Counted from the stretch's first letter, positions 18,098-27,606 are shown. The stretch: 64,000 nucleotides of DNA from Aureisphaera sp963669405 (GCA_963669405.2 CAXXHF010000002.1:868001-932000), one strand, 5' to 3'. The notes: generated by a model from the letters alone, not told the origin. Numbers and translations: made by a program.

Positions 18098-20331
18098 ATG
18101 ATACCACAAGTATTTAAAGAGGTCATTGACCTCGGTGATGGTAGAGAAATCTCTATCGAAACCGGAAAATTAGCAAAACAGGCACATGGCTCTGTTGTTG
18201 TTCAATCTGGAAAATGTATGATGCTTTGTACTGTAGTTTCCAACTACAAACAGAGTGATGTAGATTTTTCTCCCATTAACGGTAGACTACCGTGAAAAAT
18301 TTGCTGCTGCGGGTCGTTACCCTGGTGGATTCTTTAAAAGAGAAGCAAGACCCAGTGATGGAGAAGTATTAACTATGCGTTTGGTAGACCGCGTATTACG
18401 CCCTCTATTCCCTAAAGATTATCACTCTGAGACTCAGGTAATGATTCAGTTGATGTCTCATGACGAAGATGTAATGCCAGATGCTATGGCCGGATTGGCT
18501 GCTTCTGCTGCTATTCAGTTATCGGACTTTCCTTTTGAATGTGCCATTTCTGAAGTGCGCGTAGGACGTATTGACGGACAATTATCATCAACCCAAGTAG
18601 AGCGCAATTAGCAGAAAGTGATATCGATATGATGATCGGTGCTTCTGCAGATTCCGTAATGATGGTTGAAGGTGAAATGGACGAAATTTCTGAAGAAGAA
18701 ATGACCGAAGCTATCAAAGCTGCCCATGAAGCCATCAAGATTCAATGTGCTGCACAAATTTCGTTTGGCAGAAGCTTTCGGAAAGAAAGAAGTACGTGAG
18801 TACGAAGGAGAAAGAGAAGATGAAGATCTTGAGAAAAAGGTATACGACATGGCATATGATAAAGTATATGCTGTAGCCAAAGCGGGTTCTTCCAAAAAAG
18901 AAAGAGGGCTTAGCGTTTTCTGAAATCAAGGAAGAGATTGCAGCTACTTTTACAGAAGAAGAACTAGAAGATATTGGTGATCTTGTTTCTAAATATTATA
19001 GAAAAGCAGAGAAAGCTGCCATTCGTGACCTTACATTAAATGAAGGTTTGCGATTGGACGGTAGACAAACAACAGATATTCGCCCTATCTGGTGTGAAGT
19101 GGATTATCTTCCATCTACACATGGGTCATCTGTATTTACACGAGGAGAAACACAAGCTTTAGCCACTGTAACTTTGGGAACTTCCAGAGAAGCAAATCAA
19201 ATTGACATGCCTTCTTTTGAAGGAGAAGAAACATTCTACCTTCACTATAACTTCCCTCCTTTCTGTACTGGAGAAGCTAGACCTATTAGAGGTACTTCCC
19301 GTAGAGAAGTAGGACATGGTAACCTTGCACAACGAGCGTTGAAAGGTATGATCCCAGAAGACTGCCCTTATACTGTAAGAGTTGTTTCTGAAGTACTAGA
19401 AAGTAATGGATCTTCTTCTATGGCTACCGTATGTAGCGGTACCATGGCATTGATGGATGCAGGTGTACAATTAAAGAAGCCAGTTTCTGGAATTGCCATG
19501 GGATTGATCTCTGATGGAGACTCTGGAAAATATGCTGTACTAAGTGATATCCTAGGAGATGAAGATCACTTGGGTGATATGGACTTTAAAGTAACCGGAA
19601 CAGCAGATGGTATTACTGCCTGCCAAATGGATATCAAAGTAAAAGGACTAAGCTATGAAATCTTGGTTAACGCTTTGAAGCAAGCTCGTGACGGAAGACT
19701 TCATATCCTTGAAAAGCTTACTGATACGATTGCTGAGCCAAATGCAGATGTAAAAGCACATGCTCCAAAAATGGTGACTACTACTATTCCAAATGAGTAT
19801 ATCGGTGCTTTAATTGGACCTGGTGGAAAAGTAATCCAAGAACTTCAGAAAGAAACCAAGACCACTATTGTAATCAACGAAGATCCTGTAACCGAAGAGG
19901 GAATTGTAGAAATCTTAGGTACAGATCAAGACGGTATCGATGCGGTATTGGCCAAGATCGATTCCATTACTTTTAAGCCAGAAGTAGGAAGTGTATATGA
20001 AGTGAAAGTAATCAAGATGTTAGATTTTGGAGCTGTTGTGGAATATATAGAAGCTCCAGGAAATGAAGTGCTATTACATGTTTCTGAATTGGCTTGGGAA
20101 CGCACAGAGAATGTATCTGATGTGGTAAACATGGGAGATGTATTTGATGTGAAGTACTTTGGACTTGACAAGAGAACCCGTAAGGAAAAAGTTTCCCGTA
20201 AGGCACTATTGCCTAAGCCTGAAGGTTATGTAGAACGCCCAAAGCGTGATGATAACCGAAATGGTGGAAACCGAGGTAGAGACAATCGCAATCGTGATAA
20301 CAGAAACCGAGGAAACTACAAGAAAGACTAA
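18098..20331 (+). CDS. pnp: Polyribonucleotide nucleotidyltransferase (PNPase), with four apparent frameshifts
   Basis: Phosphorolytic 3'-5' exoribonuclease of mRNA turnover. The start MIPQVFKEVIDLGDGREI at 18098 matches family N-termini. Two RNase PH domains, a KH domain (IGALIGPGGKVIQELQ) and an S1 domain (GSVYEVKVIKMLDFGAVVEY … LLHVSELAW) are present, with an Arg/Asn-rich tail. The frame breaks near 18270 (extra T), 18588 (missing T), 18755 (extra T) and 18907 (extra G). All are homopolymer length changes. Correcting them gives 743 residues, the normal length. The 3' 1.3 kb is intact. A local sequencing-error patch is the simplest reading. Confidence 0.9.
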
Positions 20332-20354
20332 ATCTGTCTTTCCTTAATAAATAT

Positions 20355-20385
20355 AAAAGCCTTCCATTTTTGGAAGGCTTTTTTT
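20355..20385 (+). terminator. pnp terminator
   Basis: Stem AAAAGCCTTCCA / TGGAAGGCTTTT with a short T loop, followed by further T residues, 24 bp after the pnp stop. Confidence 0.88.
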
Positions 20386-20435
20386 GTCTGTATAGAAAGT
20401 GATATTTGTAAAGATGTGAGTTTTTTAAAGTCCTT

Positions 20436-20466
20436 CACGCAACTTTTTCTTTTCTTACAGACTATC
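20436..20466 (+). promoter_or_regulatory. Candidate autoregulated ECF promoter
   Basis: Sequence upstream of the ECF sigma gene runs ACGCAAC, then TTTTTCTTTT, then ACAGACTATC. The two leaders downstream (21636 and 22787) show the same order: ACGACTCC, a T/C-rich tract, then a (C)TATC or CATC element about 16-17 bp on. This suggests a shared ECF-type -35/-10 arrangement. It is inference from alignment by eye. Confidence 0.35.
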
Positions 20467-20498
20467 TAGTATAGAAATTTCTACAAAACGATCTGCTG

Positions 20499-21044
20499 TT
20501 GGAACTCAGAGAATTAATTAAAAAAGCAAAAAAAAATAATCGAGAGGCTCAAGCCGAATTGTTCAAGAGGTACAAAGACACGCTTTATTTTTTATCAATA
20601 AAGTACTGTCACAACCAAGAAGATGCTGAGGATAATTTACAAGATGCTTTCGTTACTATCTTTTCTAAAATAAACCAATACAACGGAAAGGGTTCTTTTG
20701 AAGGTTGGATGAAGCGGATCACTATATACAAGGCCATAGATAGATACAAACAAAAAAACAGTCATGAAATTCCCATTTCACAAACGCATATTCATGAAGC
20801 CATAGATACAGAAATAAAAAGTGACCTACGGCACATTCCACTGTCTACCGTAATCAAGTGTATTCAGGAATTGCCACACCAATATAGGATGGTCTTTAAC
20901 CTTTATCAAATGGACAATCATTCACATAAAGAGATTGCAAAATTGTTGTCCATTTCAGAAAGCACATCAAAATCCAATTATCACAGAGCCAAATTATTGT
21001 TAAAGGAAAGACTATCTCAAGGAAAATCGGAAACCCCCAAATAA
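20499..21044 (+). CDS. ECF-type RNA polymerase sigma factor
   Basis: A 181-residue group IV sigma factor. Region 2 (about residues 15-85) includes YFLSIKYCHNQEDAEDNLQDAFVTIF and FEGWMKRITIYKAIDRYK; region 4 (about 120-172) includes LPHQYRMVFNLYQ and the helix-turn-helix HKEIAKLLSISESTSKSNYHRAK. Such factors redirect RNA polymerase to a small regulon and are usually held by a partner anti-sigma. Translation starts at TTG 20499. The next gene, 6 bp downstream, encodes a membrane protein suited to that partner role. Confidence 0.88.
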   Translation: MELRELIKKAKKNNREAQAELFKRYKDTLYFLSIKYCHNQEDAEDNLQDAFVTIFSKINQYNGKGSFEGWMKRITIYKAIDRYKQKNSHEIPISQTHIHEAIDTEIKSDLRHIPLSTVIKCIQELPHQYRMVFNLYQMDNHSHKEIAKLLSISESTSKSNYHRAKLLLKERLSQGKSETPK

Positions 21045-21050
21045 GAAACA

Positions 21051-21635
21051 ATGAAAGAAAAGGAAGACATAGGAAAAATAATAGCCCGGCGATTAGAACA
21101 GGAGTCGATGGTCGCCGATGAAATGCTATGGCAGTCCATAGAAGCAAGTTTGGATAAGAAACGAAAAAAAAGAAGATGGTTTTTATGGAGTATTTTACTA
21201 CTATTTGTAGGAGGATTTGGTTCTGTCCTTACTTTTTTACCTTCAGAAAAACACACTACCGAAACGCTAACAGCTCCAGAAAGCCATTCAGTAGAAACAT
21301 CTTCACAAACTATTGAGGTTCCGATAACAATCTCAAAAGAAGAGTTAGCCAACAGCACTGCAAACAAAGATGATAAGACCACAGACAATCACATAATTGC
21401 AGTGCAAGAGCAACCAAAAAAAGAAAATAGAACAAAAAGAGTCAACACTACCAAACCAGACACCACCACAGTTGTAACCACTACGTACCATTATTATAAC
21501 AATAGTACTGGAGAAATGATGAATACCCATAAAAAGGAAACTATAGATAGTATTCTAAATTCAGAAAAAAATGTATTAGATAATGGAAAAATTAAAGACT
21601 CTGTACAAAAAAAGAAAAGTGAAAATCGGCCATGA
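21051..21635 (+). CDS. Putative anti-sigma factor (single-pass membrane protein)
   Basis: A 194-residue protein with a charged cytoplasmic N-terminus (1-42), one membrane helix (about 43-63, FLWSILLLFVGGFGSVLTFL) and a Thr/Ser/Lys-rich extracytoplasmic tail. It begins 6 bp after the ECF sigma gene. Sequence gives no named domain; the role is inferred from topology and position, which match the usual sigma/anti-sigma pair. The tail contains NNSTGEMMNTHKKETIDSIL, a pattern I do not recognise. Confidence 0.6.
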   Translation: MKEKEDIGKIIARRLEQESMVADEMLWQSIEASLDKKRKKRRWFLWSILLLFVGGFGSVLTFLPSEKHTTETLTAPESHSVETSSQTIEVPITISKEELANSTANKDDKTTDNHIIAVQEQPKKENRTKRVNTTKPDTTTVVTTTYHYYNNSTGEMMNTHKKETIDSILNSEKNVLDNGKIKDSVQKKKSENRP

Positions 21636-21699
21636 TTCATATATGACGACTCCTTTTTCTTTTAACAGAAGCTATCAAATTTTAGATTTACGTTTCACA
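21636..21699 (+). repeat. Leader repeat copy A upstream of the LRR gene
   Basis: This 64-bp stretch aligns without gaps to 22787-22850 at about three quarters identity (47 of 64 by my count). Invariant blocks include ACGACTCC, CTTTTAA, ATCAAA and TAGATTTA. Each copy ends shortly before the next gene's ATG (14 and 12 bp). Confidence 0.7.
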
Positions 21700-21712
21700 A
21701 AATTCAATTGCT

Positions 21713-22738
21713 ATGAAAAAGATCATCTTTATACTTTCTACCTTGTTGTTTACTTCCCTGAATGCTCAAATAGTGGACATTCCAGATTCAAATTTCAAGG
21801 ATGCCTTGGTTAATGACGATGTAGCTATGCTTTTCAGTGATCCTGGGGTTCTTCAAGATGTAGACACAAATGATGATGGAGAGATTCAGGTTTCTGAGGC
21901 TGAAGATATTTCGTTTCTCGATGTAACGGAAAAGAACATAGCCTCGATGGAAGGAATCCAAAGTTTTGTAGCGCTTCAGTATTTAACATGTGAGGACAAT
22001 CAATTAACCGTTTTGGATGTTACCCAAAACGTTAACCTAATAAATTTATCATGCCCCGAAAACCAATTAACAAGCATTGATGTTTCTCAAAATAGCGAAC
22101 TGATTTTCCTAAACTGTACCAATAATCAATTAACTCAAATAGATATTTCCCAAAACCTTAATTTAGAAATCATATGGGTTTCGGTCAACAATCTTACTGA
22201 ACTCGATGTATCCCAGAACACAGCGCTTACTTGGGTTTCCTGCATGTTTAATTTGATAACAAATTTGGATTTATCTCAAAACATAAACCTTGATTCTTTT
22301 GCTGCTAGGGACAATCAATTAATCAGTTTGGATATTAAAAACGGTAATAATCATAATATGGGAAGAATGTGGGCCGAAAATAACCCAGATCTCCAATGCA
22401 TTACGGTGGATGATGTAGATTTCTCCAATGCTCAACTTTGTGCTCCAGATGGTTGGTGCAAAGACCCTTGGACAGAGTATAATATTGACTGTTCATTGGG
22501 AATTAATGATATATCATCAGAGACCATATCTCTTTCTCCAAATCCAGCTGGGAATTTTTTAATTGTTAACACAAAATTCCCTCTAGATCATATACGGATA
22601 TACTCTATACACGGTAGTTTAATAAAAAAGTCTTCAAGCTCTACTACAATTGATGTAAGTGATTTAAAAGCTGGACTGTACCTTTTAGAGACAACCATTG
22701 ACAGTAAGACAATTATCAAAAAATTTATAAAATCTTAG
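21713..22738 (+). CDS. Secreted leucine-rich-repeat protein with T9SS sorting domain
   Basis: A 341-residue exported protein. The signal peptide (about 1-19, ending SLNAQ) is followed by IPDSNFKDALV and an EF-like DTNDDGEIQVSEAE. About seven short LRRs of the form LxxLDVSQNxxL follow (roughly 70-225), with cysteines at repeated positions. A linker then leads to a C-terminal T9SS domain (SLSPNPAGNFLIV … LKAGLYLLETTIDSKTIIKKF). The protein is probably exported through the T9SS and surface-attached. It is a shorter, intact relative of the broken gene at 13631. It may belong to the upstream ECF regulon. Confidence 0.82.
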   Translation: MKKIIFILSTLLFTSLNAQIVDIPDSNFKDALVNDDVAMLFSDPGVLQDVDTNDDGEIQVSEAEDISFLDVTEKNIASMEGIQSFVALQYLTCEDNQLTVLDVTQNVNLINLSCPENQLTSIDVSQNSELIFLNCTNNQLTQIDISQNLNLEIIWVSVNNLTELDVSQNTALTWVSCMFNLITNLDLSQNINLDSFAARDNQLISLDIKNGNNHNMGRMWAENNPDLQCITVDDVDFSNAQLCAPDGWCKDPWTEYNIDCSLGINDISSETISLSPNPAGNFLIVNTKFPLDHIRIYSIHGSLIKKSSSSTTIDVSDLKAGLYLLETTIDSKTIIKKFIKS

Positions 22739-22786
22739 TTTTTCTATCCTAACACATTACAAATGAGAATAAGGCGTCTATCGTAA

Positions 22787-22850
22787 TTCAAGTATTACGA
22801 CTCCCTTTCCTTTTAATAAGAGGCATCAAACTCTAGATTTATATTCTATA
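22787..22850 (+). repeat. Leader repeat copy B upstream of the lipoprotein gene
   Basis: Second copy of the 64-bp leader found at 21636-21699, in the same orientation and at nearly the same distance from the start codon. The coding sequences that follow are unrelated, so the conservation is confined to the leader. Confidence 0.7.
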
Positions 22851-22861
22851 AAAAAATAAGT

Positions 22862-23905
22862 ATGAAAAAATTAATTCCAATCATTATAGCCATTCTAAGT
22901 ATTGCAACGATAAGCTGTGAAAGTGAACCTATTGGAAAAACCAACATAAACCGTGATACCATTGAAGTAGATTCTGATCTCTATGCGCTTTTGGAGCGTA
23001 CACCCGGAGAGGAAGCAGCAGAACCTTTGGAATGTATCGACTTTAATTACGCATTTGTCTTATTTGTATTCGATGAAGCTCTTGAATTCATAGAGCCTAT
23101 ATCCATCCAAGACAATGAACAATTTATCACGTTGCTAGAGAGTCTTCCAGACCCCTATTCCATAAGTATTAGCTATCCAATAACGGGAACTCTTTCCAAT
23201 GGAGAGCTTCTGGAAATCAACAATAATGAAGAGTTGAAAGAAGCATTGGAAACATGTGAAAAAGATGAAGAACGTAATTTTTGTAGTGGGTCTATCCGCT
23301 CGTGTTATTGGCAAATTGACAAATGGGATGAATTCCCCAATGAGTATGAAGGAGATTATATTGCCGTTAATGATAACGACCTTTTACAATTGCACACTGG
23401 CCAAGAAATCTATTTTGGTTCTTGGGTCACTTTCCATATTGGAGATGAGTTGCATATGAACATCAGCTTTATTACTGAAGATGATAATGAAATTGGAGCC
23501 TTTTGGAACAAGGACTGGAAAGTAATTTCGCTCTCCAGCAACCTTATAGAATTAGAGTATGGCCCCACTAGAATGCGAATTGTACAAAACTGTGATTGGA
23601 ATTGTGACACACAAGTATATCAGGTATGTGAAGAAGTAGACAACCCAGGGTTTGCCGTATTGGACCTAAAAAATTATAGCTTGTGTACAGAAATCCCTTT
23701 TACACATGACCAATCAAGTACGTTAACACTGTCCTATTTTGAGACCGAACAGGATGCAATTGACGACACAAACGAGATTGATCCTACAGAATATACCAAT
23801 CTCTCCAATCCACAAACCATGTATATGAGAATTGAATTAGTAGAGACTGAAGAGCTTTTGGAAGTGGTTTCTTTTGACATTGAAGCGATCCCTTGTGATC
23901 CATAG
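22862..23905 (+). CDS. Predicted lipoprotein of unknown function
   Basis: A 347-residue protein with a lipoprotein signal (ILSIATISC, Cys19). The mature part is acidic, with an early LLERTPGEEAAEPLECIDFNYAFVLFVF segment and several Cys pairs (CSGSIRSCYW, NCDWNCDTQ). The first half resembles flavobacterial surface lipoproteins of unknown function. No catalytic motif is evident. It follows leader copy B, so co-regulation with the LRR gene is likely. Confidence 0.7.
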   Translation: MKKLIPIIIAILSIATISCESEPIGKTNINRDTIEVDSDLYALLERTPGEEAAEPLECIDFNYAFVLFVFDEALEFIEPISIQDNEQFITLLESLPDPYSISISYPITGTLSNGELLEINNNEELKEALETCEKDEERNFCSGSIRSCYWQIDKWDEFPNEYEGDYIAVNDNDLLQLHTGQEIYFGSWVTFHIGDELHMNISFITEDDNEIGAFWNKDWKVISLSSNLIELEYGPTRMRIVQNCDWNCDTQVYQVCEEVDNPGFAVLDLKNYSLCTEIPFTHDQSSTLTLSYFETEQDAIDDTNEIDPTEYTNLSNPQTMYMRIELVETEELLEVVSFDIEAIPCDP

Positions 23906-23921
23906 ACTGGAATCCAGCACA

Positions 23922-24590
23922 CTAAAAGGTATAAGATAATCTAGGAATAAGCGCCATTCCCCCAATATTTTCCTGAAGGGCCCCTTCCATCTTATACGAA
24001 GTAATCTGTACATCTAACCCTAGGGTGAAAGTAGCATTCCTAGCAAAAGTATGAGAAAACTCCAGACCTGGAATGAGTAGAAAGGATGTTACAAACTCAT
24101 ATTTGCTCTCACCCTCTTCACCAGAATAGAATGGATTTCGCGCATCTGTTGTAATAGATGAGCCTCCAATACCAAGTCCTATATTAAATTGAGAAGGATG
24201 CTGATGTTGTATCAAATTTTTCTTGAATCGAAAAAAGTAATTCACAACCATCTTACTTTTCACATTCAATGTATCAGGAATTCGAGCGTATTGAAAACGT
24301 TCTTGCTGCTGAGGGGCCACAAATTGCAGAACGCCATCTATCGATTTATTACGGTGGTGAAACATCCCAAAATTCACTTCCACTACAGGAGACGGTCCAA
24401 TATAATTGGCCAATCTTCCTTGAGGTATAAGCACTCCTCCTCCAATCTTCAACTCAAATCCAACTTCCGTAGTTGGGTAATTATTAACGTTGTATGAATT
24501 GTTTGGCAAGGTGTCTTTTTGTTGAACTGCTCGTTGAGCATTTACGTGGACTCCTAAAAACATTAAAAAAAGTAAAGCAACGTATTTCAT
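23922..24590 (-). CDS. Outer membrane beta-barrel protein
   Basis: A 222-residue protein with a signal peptide (about 1-18, ending VNAQ), glycine-rich amphipathic strands (FELKIGGGVLIP, FNIGLGIGGSS, FTLGLDVQITS) and a C-terminal strand ending in phenylalanine (LIPRLSYTF), which favours insertion by the Bam machinery. The function is unknown. It is convergent with the lipoprotein gene and divergent from a regulator across a 25-bp palindrome. Confidence 0.72.
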   Translation of the reverse strand: MKYVALLFLMFLGVHVNAQRAVQQKDTLPNNSYNVNNYPTTEVGFELKIGGGVLIPQGRLANYIGPSPVVEVNFGMFHHRNKSIDGVLQFVAPQQQERFQYARIPDTLNVKSKMVVNYFFRFKKNLIQHQHPSQFNIGLGIGGSSITTDARNPFYSGEEGESKYEFVTSFLLIPGLEFSHTFARNATFTLGLDVQITSYKMEGALQENIGGMALIPRLSYTF

Positions 24591-24670
24591 GATTGTATGG
24601 TTTAAAAATTCAAATCAAAAATATTGCTATAATCACATTTTAATAATTACTTATTGCATATCAAACAACT

Positions 24671-24695
24671 ATTTTTTGTGATTATCACAAAAAAT
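24671..24695. promoter_or_regulatory. 25-bp palindromic operator candidate
   Basis: Two perfect 12-bp arms, ATTTTTTGTGAT and ATCACAAAAAAT, flank one central T at 24683. The site lies in the divergent region between the outer membrane protein and the regulator gene, 13 bp before the regulator's ATG, as expected for an autoregulatory operator. It could also be a binding site for another factor. Confidence 0.6.
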
Positions 24696-24708
24696 GATAT
24701 ATTTAACC

Positions 24709-25677
24709 ATGTTTCAAAAGGAATTTTTAGATCGGATTAAAAAAAGACTACCACCCAACAGCTCGGTAATTGAAGAAATTTCAGAAGTCCTAAACATTAG
24801 TTATGATGCAGCCCACCGGCGTACCAGTCTAAAAAGTAAATTGTCCTTATCTGAAAGCATGGTATTAGCGAGAAGATTTAATATCTCTTTGGACGGTTTG
24901 CAGGAGACTTCTGCCATTGACATTGTAGCTGTATACAAAACAGCTTCCATAAGAAACGAAATAGATTTACAAAAATATTTTGAACGGTCATACAATTCTT
25001 TAGTTTCCTTATCCTCTACTAAAGACGGCCGCCTATTGTACTCAGCAAAAGACATTCCTATATTCTACTTACTAGAAGGAAACCTCCTTACCCGCTTTAA
25101 ATGTTATGTGTGGCTGAAATTATTGAATCCAGATTTTTCAGATAAAAAATTTTCAAATTTTCATCCCAGTTTATCTCTGCTAACCTCAGCAAAACAATTG
25201 GCAAGTATTTACAATTCTATACATTTAACTGAAATATGGGACATTACTACTGTTAATAGTACTTTAAAACAAATTCATTTCTATTTTGAAGCTGGATTAT
25301 TATCCATAGAAGATGCCTTAGCTCTTTGCACCCATGTAGAAGAACTTATGATAGGTGTAGCAAAGAAAGTATCTAAAAATGATGAAACGTTTCAATTATT
25401 CTACAATGAATTGTTACTCATGAACAACCAGGTTTTGGTGCGTTCTGGGAAACAACAATCGCTCTATGTACCTTTTTCAATGCTTTCCTATTATTTAACA
25501 AGTGATCCGCATACCTGTGAACAAGCACATGCATATTTTCAAAAACAACTGGAACATTCCAAATTATTGAATACAGCAGGTGAAAAAGCACAAAACACAT
25601 TCTTCAATAAGATATTTTCAAAAATCAATGCCTTGAAACAATTACTTTCAGCGTCCCGAATTCTGGATTTTGAATGA
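24709..25677 (+). CDS. Helix-turn-helix regulator with large C-terminal domain
   Basis: A 322-residue protein. The N-terminal 60 residues include SVIEEISEVLNISYDAAHRRTSLKSKLSLSESMVLARRFNISLDGL, a predicted DNA-binding helix-turn-helix. The remaining ~250 residues are helical with no domain I recognise (several WD/IYFE-type hydrophobic segments). I start at the ATG at 24709, because the upstream ATG at 24694 sits inside the palindrome. This type of regulator, HTH plus a helical C-terminus, recurs in flavobacteria. The ligand or signal is unknown. Confidence 0.65.
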   Translation: MFQKEFLDRIKKRLPPNSSVIEEISEVLNISYDAAHRRTSLKSKLSLSESMVLARRFNISLDGLQETSAIDIVAVYKTASIRNEIDLQKYFERSYNSLVSLSSTKDGRLLYSAKDIPIFYLLEGNLLTRFKCYVWLKLLNPDFSDKKFSNFHPSLSLLTSAKQLASIYNSIHLTEIWDITTVNSTLKQIHFYFEAGLLSIEDALALCTHVEELMIGVAKKVSKNDETFQLFYNELLLMNNQVLVRSGKQQSLYVPFSMLSYYLTSDPHTCEQAHAYFQKQLEHSKLLNTAGEKAQNTFFNKIFSKINALKQLLSASRILDFE

Positions 25678-25820
25678 TTTTGCAAGGCACTCAAATTGAG
25701 TGTTTTATCGATAATTTTTGTAATTAAACCGAAAAACATTTACAATAATGTAACATTTCGGTAATCTTTTGCGTATAACCCATTACGAAAGGAAAATAAC
25801 TTAAAGCGACATTACCTTAC

Positions 25821-26684
25821 ATGAGACAACTTAAAATTACAAAGCAGGTTACCAATAGGGAAACTGCATCTTTGGACAAGTACCTACAGGAAATTGGAAA
25901 AGTTGACTTAATTACCGCAGACGAAGAAGTAGAGTTGGCACAACGTATAAAAGCGGGTGACCAACGTGCTTTGGAGAAATTGACAAAAGCGAATCTTCGT
26001 TTTGTGGTTTCGGTAGCAAAACAGTATCAAAATCAGGGATTAACCCTTCCCGATCTTATCAACGAAGGGAACCTGGGGCTTATAAAAGCAGCACAACGTT
26101 TTGACGAAACCCGTGGATTTAAATTCATTTCTTATGCTGTATGGTGGATTCGCCAATCCATCCTACAAGCCTTGGCTGAACAATCTCGTATTGTTCGTTT
26201 GCCATTGAACAAAATTGGTAGTATTAACAAAATCAATAAGACGTATGCCTTCCTAGAGCAGGCACACGAGCGTCCACCTTCTGCAGAAGAAATTGCAAAA
26301 GAGTTGGATATGACTATAAATGATGTGAAAGAGTCCATGAAAAACTCAGGACGTCACGTCTCTATGGATGCTCCTTTAGTAGAAGGAGAAGATTCTAACC
26401 TTTATGATGTTTTAAGGAGTGGAGAATCTCCTAATCCAGACCGTACTTTATTACACGAGTCTTTGCGTACAGAAATTGAGCGTGCTTTAGAAACACTGAC
26501 TCCTCGTGAAGCTGATGTAATTAGATTGTATTTTGGATTGGGGAACCAACACCCTATGACTCTTGAAGAAATTGGAGAAACTTTTGATCTTACACGTGAA
26601 AGAGTTCGCCAGATCAAGGAAAAAGCAATACGAAGATTAAAACATACATCTAGGAGTAAAATCCTAAAGACCTATTTGGGGTAA
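25821..26684 (+). CDS. rpoD: Primary RNA polymerase sigma factor RpoD
   Basis: Housekeeping sigma factor of the compact Bacteroidota type, 287 residues and lacking region 1.1. Region 1.2 (SLDKYLQEIGKVDLITADEE), region 2 (NLRFVVSVAKQYQ, DLINEGNLGLIKAAQRFD, KFISYAVWWIRQSI), region 3 (RLPLNKIGSINKI) and region 4 (TLEEIGETFDLTRERVRQIKEKAIRRL) are all present. It directs recognition of the TAnnTTTG promoters seen across the window. It is monocistronic and followed by two hairpin terminators. Confidence 0.96.
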   Translation: MRQLKITKQVTNRETASLDKYLQEIGKVDLITADEEVELAQRIKAGDQRALEKLTKANLRFVVSVAKQYQNQGLTLPDLINEGNLGLIKAAQRFDETRGFKFISYAVWWIRQSILQALAEQSRIVRLPLNKIGSINKINKTYAFLEQAHERPPSAEEIAKELDMTINDVKESMKNSGRHVSMDAPLVEGEDSNLYDVLRSGESPNPDRTLLHESLRTEIERALETLTPREADVIRLYFGLGNQHPMTLEEIGETFDLTRERVRQIKEKAIRRLKHTSRSKILKTYLG

Positions 26685-26701
26685 TTCCCAATAACAGCAA
26701 C

Positions 26702-26732
26702 AACAGTTACAAAACATAACTGTTCGTTTTTT
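26702..26732 (+). terminator. First rpoD terminator
   Basis: Perfect 8-bp stem AACAGTTA / TAACTGTT with a 7-nt loop, then CGTTTTTTG. It lies 18 bp after the rpoD stop. Confidence 0.65.
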
Positions 26733-26744
26733 GATTGATGAATG

Positions 26745-26774
26745 ACCTCCGGAGTGATTACCGGAGGTTTTTTT
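26745..26774 (+). terminator. Second rpoD terminator
   Basis: Perfect 8-bp GC-rich stem ACCTCCGG / CCGGAGGT with an 8-nt loop, followed by a run of T. Together with the hairpin before it, it insulates rpoD from rpe. Confidence 0.85.
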
Positions 26775-26853
26775 ATTGTGTACCCCAACCCCAAGCCATG
26801 GCTTTTTGGCAACTTAATAAAACGGCATTCTGGTTTTATATTCTCATTATCCT

Positions 26854-26861
26854 TACTTTTG
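26854..26861 (+). promoter_or_regulatory. -7 element of rpe promoter
   Basis: TACTTTTG fits TAnnTTTG exactly and lies 17 bases before the rpe ATG at 26879. This, and the terminators inside it, exclude the longer upstream open frame. Confidence 0.55.
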
Positions 26862-26878
26862 CCCAAACCAACAATCCT

Positions 26879-27538
26879 ATGAGCAAAACACTTATTGCAC
26901 CTTCAATCCTAGCAGCCGATTTTGCAAACTTACAGCGCGATGTAGAAATGATCAATGAAAGTCAGGCAGACTGGTTTCATATAGACATCATGGATGGAGT
27001 ATTTGTCCCAAATATTTCTTTCGGAATGCCTGTATTAAGGGATATTGTGAAACATGCTCAGAAAACGATTGATGTCCATTTAATGATTGTAGAACCCGAT
27101 CGTTATATAAAAAACTTCGCAAACTTAGGTGCTAATATCCTAACCGTACACTATGAAGCTTGTACTCACCTACATAGAACATTGCAAGCTATAAAGGCTG
27201 AAGGAATGCAAGCAGGAGTCGCTTTAAATCCACATACCAACATTCAATTGTTGGAAGATGTTATTCAAGACATAGACTTGGTTTGCCTTATGAGTGTAAA
27301 CCCAGGTTTTGGAGGGCAGAGCTTTATTGAAAACACCTACCATAAAGTAAAGGCTTTACGCAAGCTTATTAATGAGAAAGGAGCTAATACCAAAATTGAA
27401 ATAGATGGAGGGGTGACCAATAAAAATGCACTTCAGTTAAAAGAAGCTGGTGCAGATGTTTTGGTGGCCGGGAGTTATGTGTTTAAATCTGAAGATCCTA
27501 TACAAACTGTTGCAGGGCTCAAAGAATTGACTAAATAA
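26879..27538 (+). CDS. rpe: Ribulose-phosphate 3-epimerase
   Basis: TIM-barrel enzyme that interconverts ribulose 5-phosphate and xylulose 5-phosphate. The 219-residue frame shows the N-terminal LIAPSILAADFANL, DWFHIDIMDGVFVPN, VHLMIVEPDRYI, MSVNPGFGGQSF and IEIDGGVTNKNA…GADVLVAGSYVF motifs, including the metal ligands His and Asp in HIDIMDG. The length is standard when started at 26879. The upstream extension adds no conserved sequence. Confidence 0.95.
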   Translation: MSKTLIAPSILAADFANLQRDVEMINESQADWFHIDIMDGVFVPNISFGMPVLRDIVKHAQKTIDVHLMIVEPDRYIKNFANLGANILTVHYEACTHLHRTLQAIKAEGMQAGVALNPHTNIQLLEDVIQDIDLVCLMSVNPGFGGQSFIENTYHKVKALRKLINEKGANTKIEIDGGVTNKNALQLKEAGADVLVAGSYVFKSEDPIQTVAGLKELTK

Positions 27539-27606
27539 AAGTCTAATCTTATAACTTTTTACCCCTTAGAGGGTAAATGTTGTATCTTGAAATTAAAATT
27601 GGAGAG

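Noticed and set aside
24671..24695. CRP/FNR-type binding site
   Set aside because: The TGTGA arms are separated by 3 bp rather than 6, so the spacing does not fit CRP or FNR sites.
26735..26879. Longer rpe start at 26735
   Set aside because: The extension runs through a terminator hairpin and the rpe promoter and adds no conserved residues.
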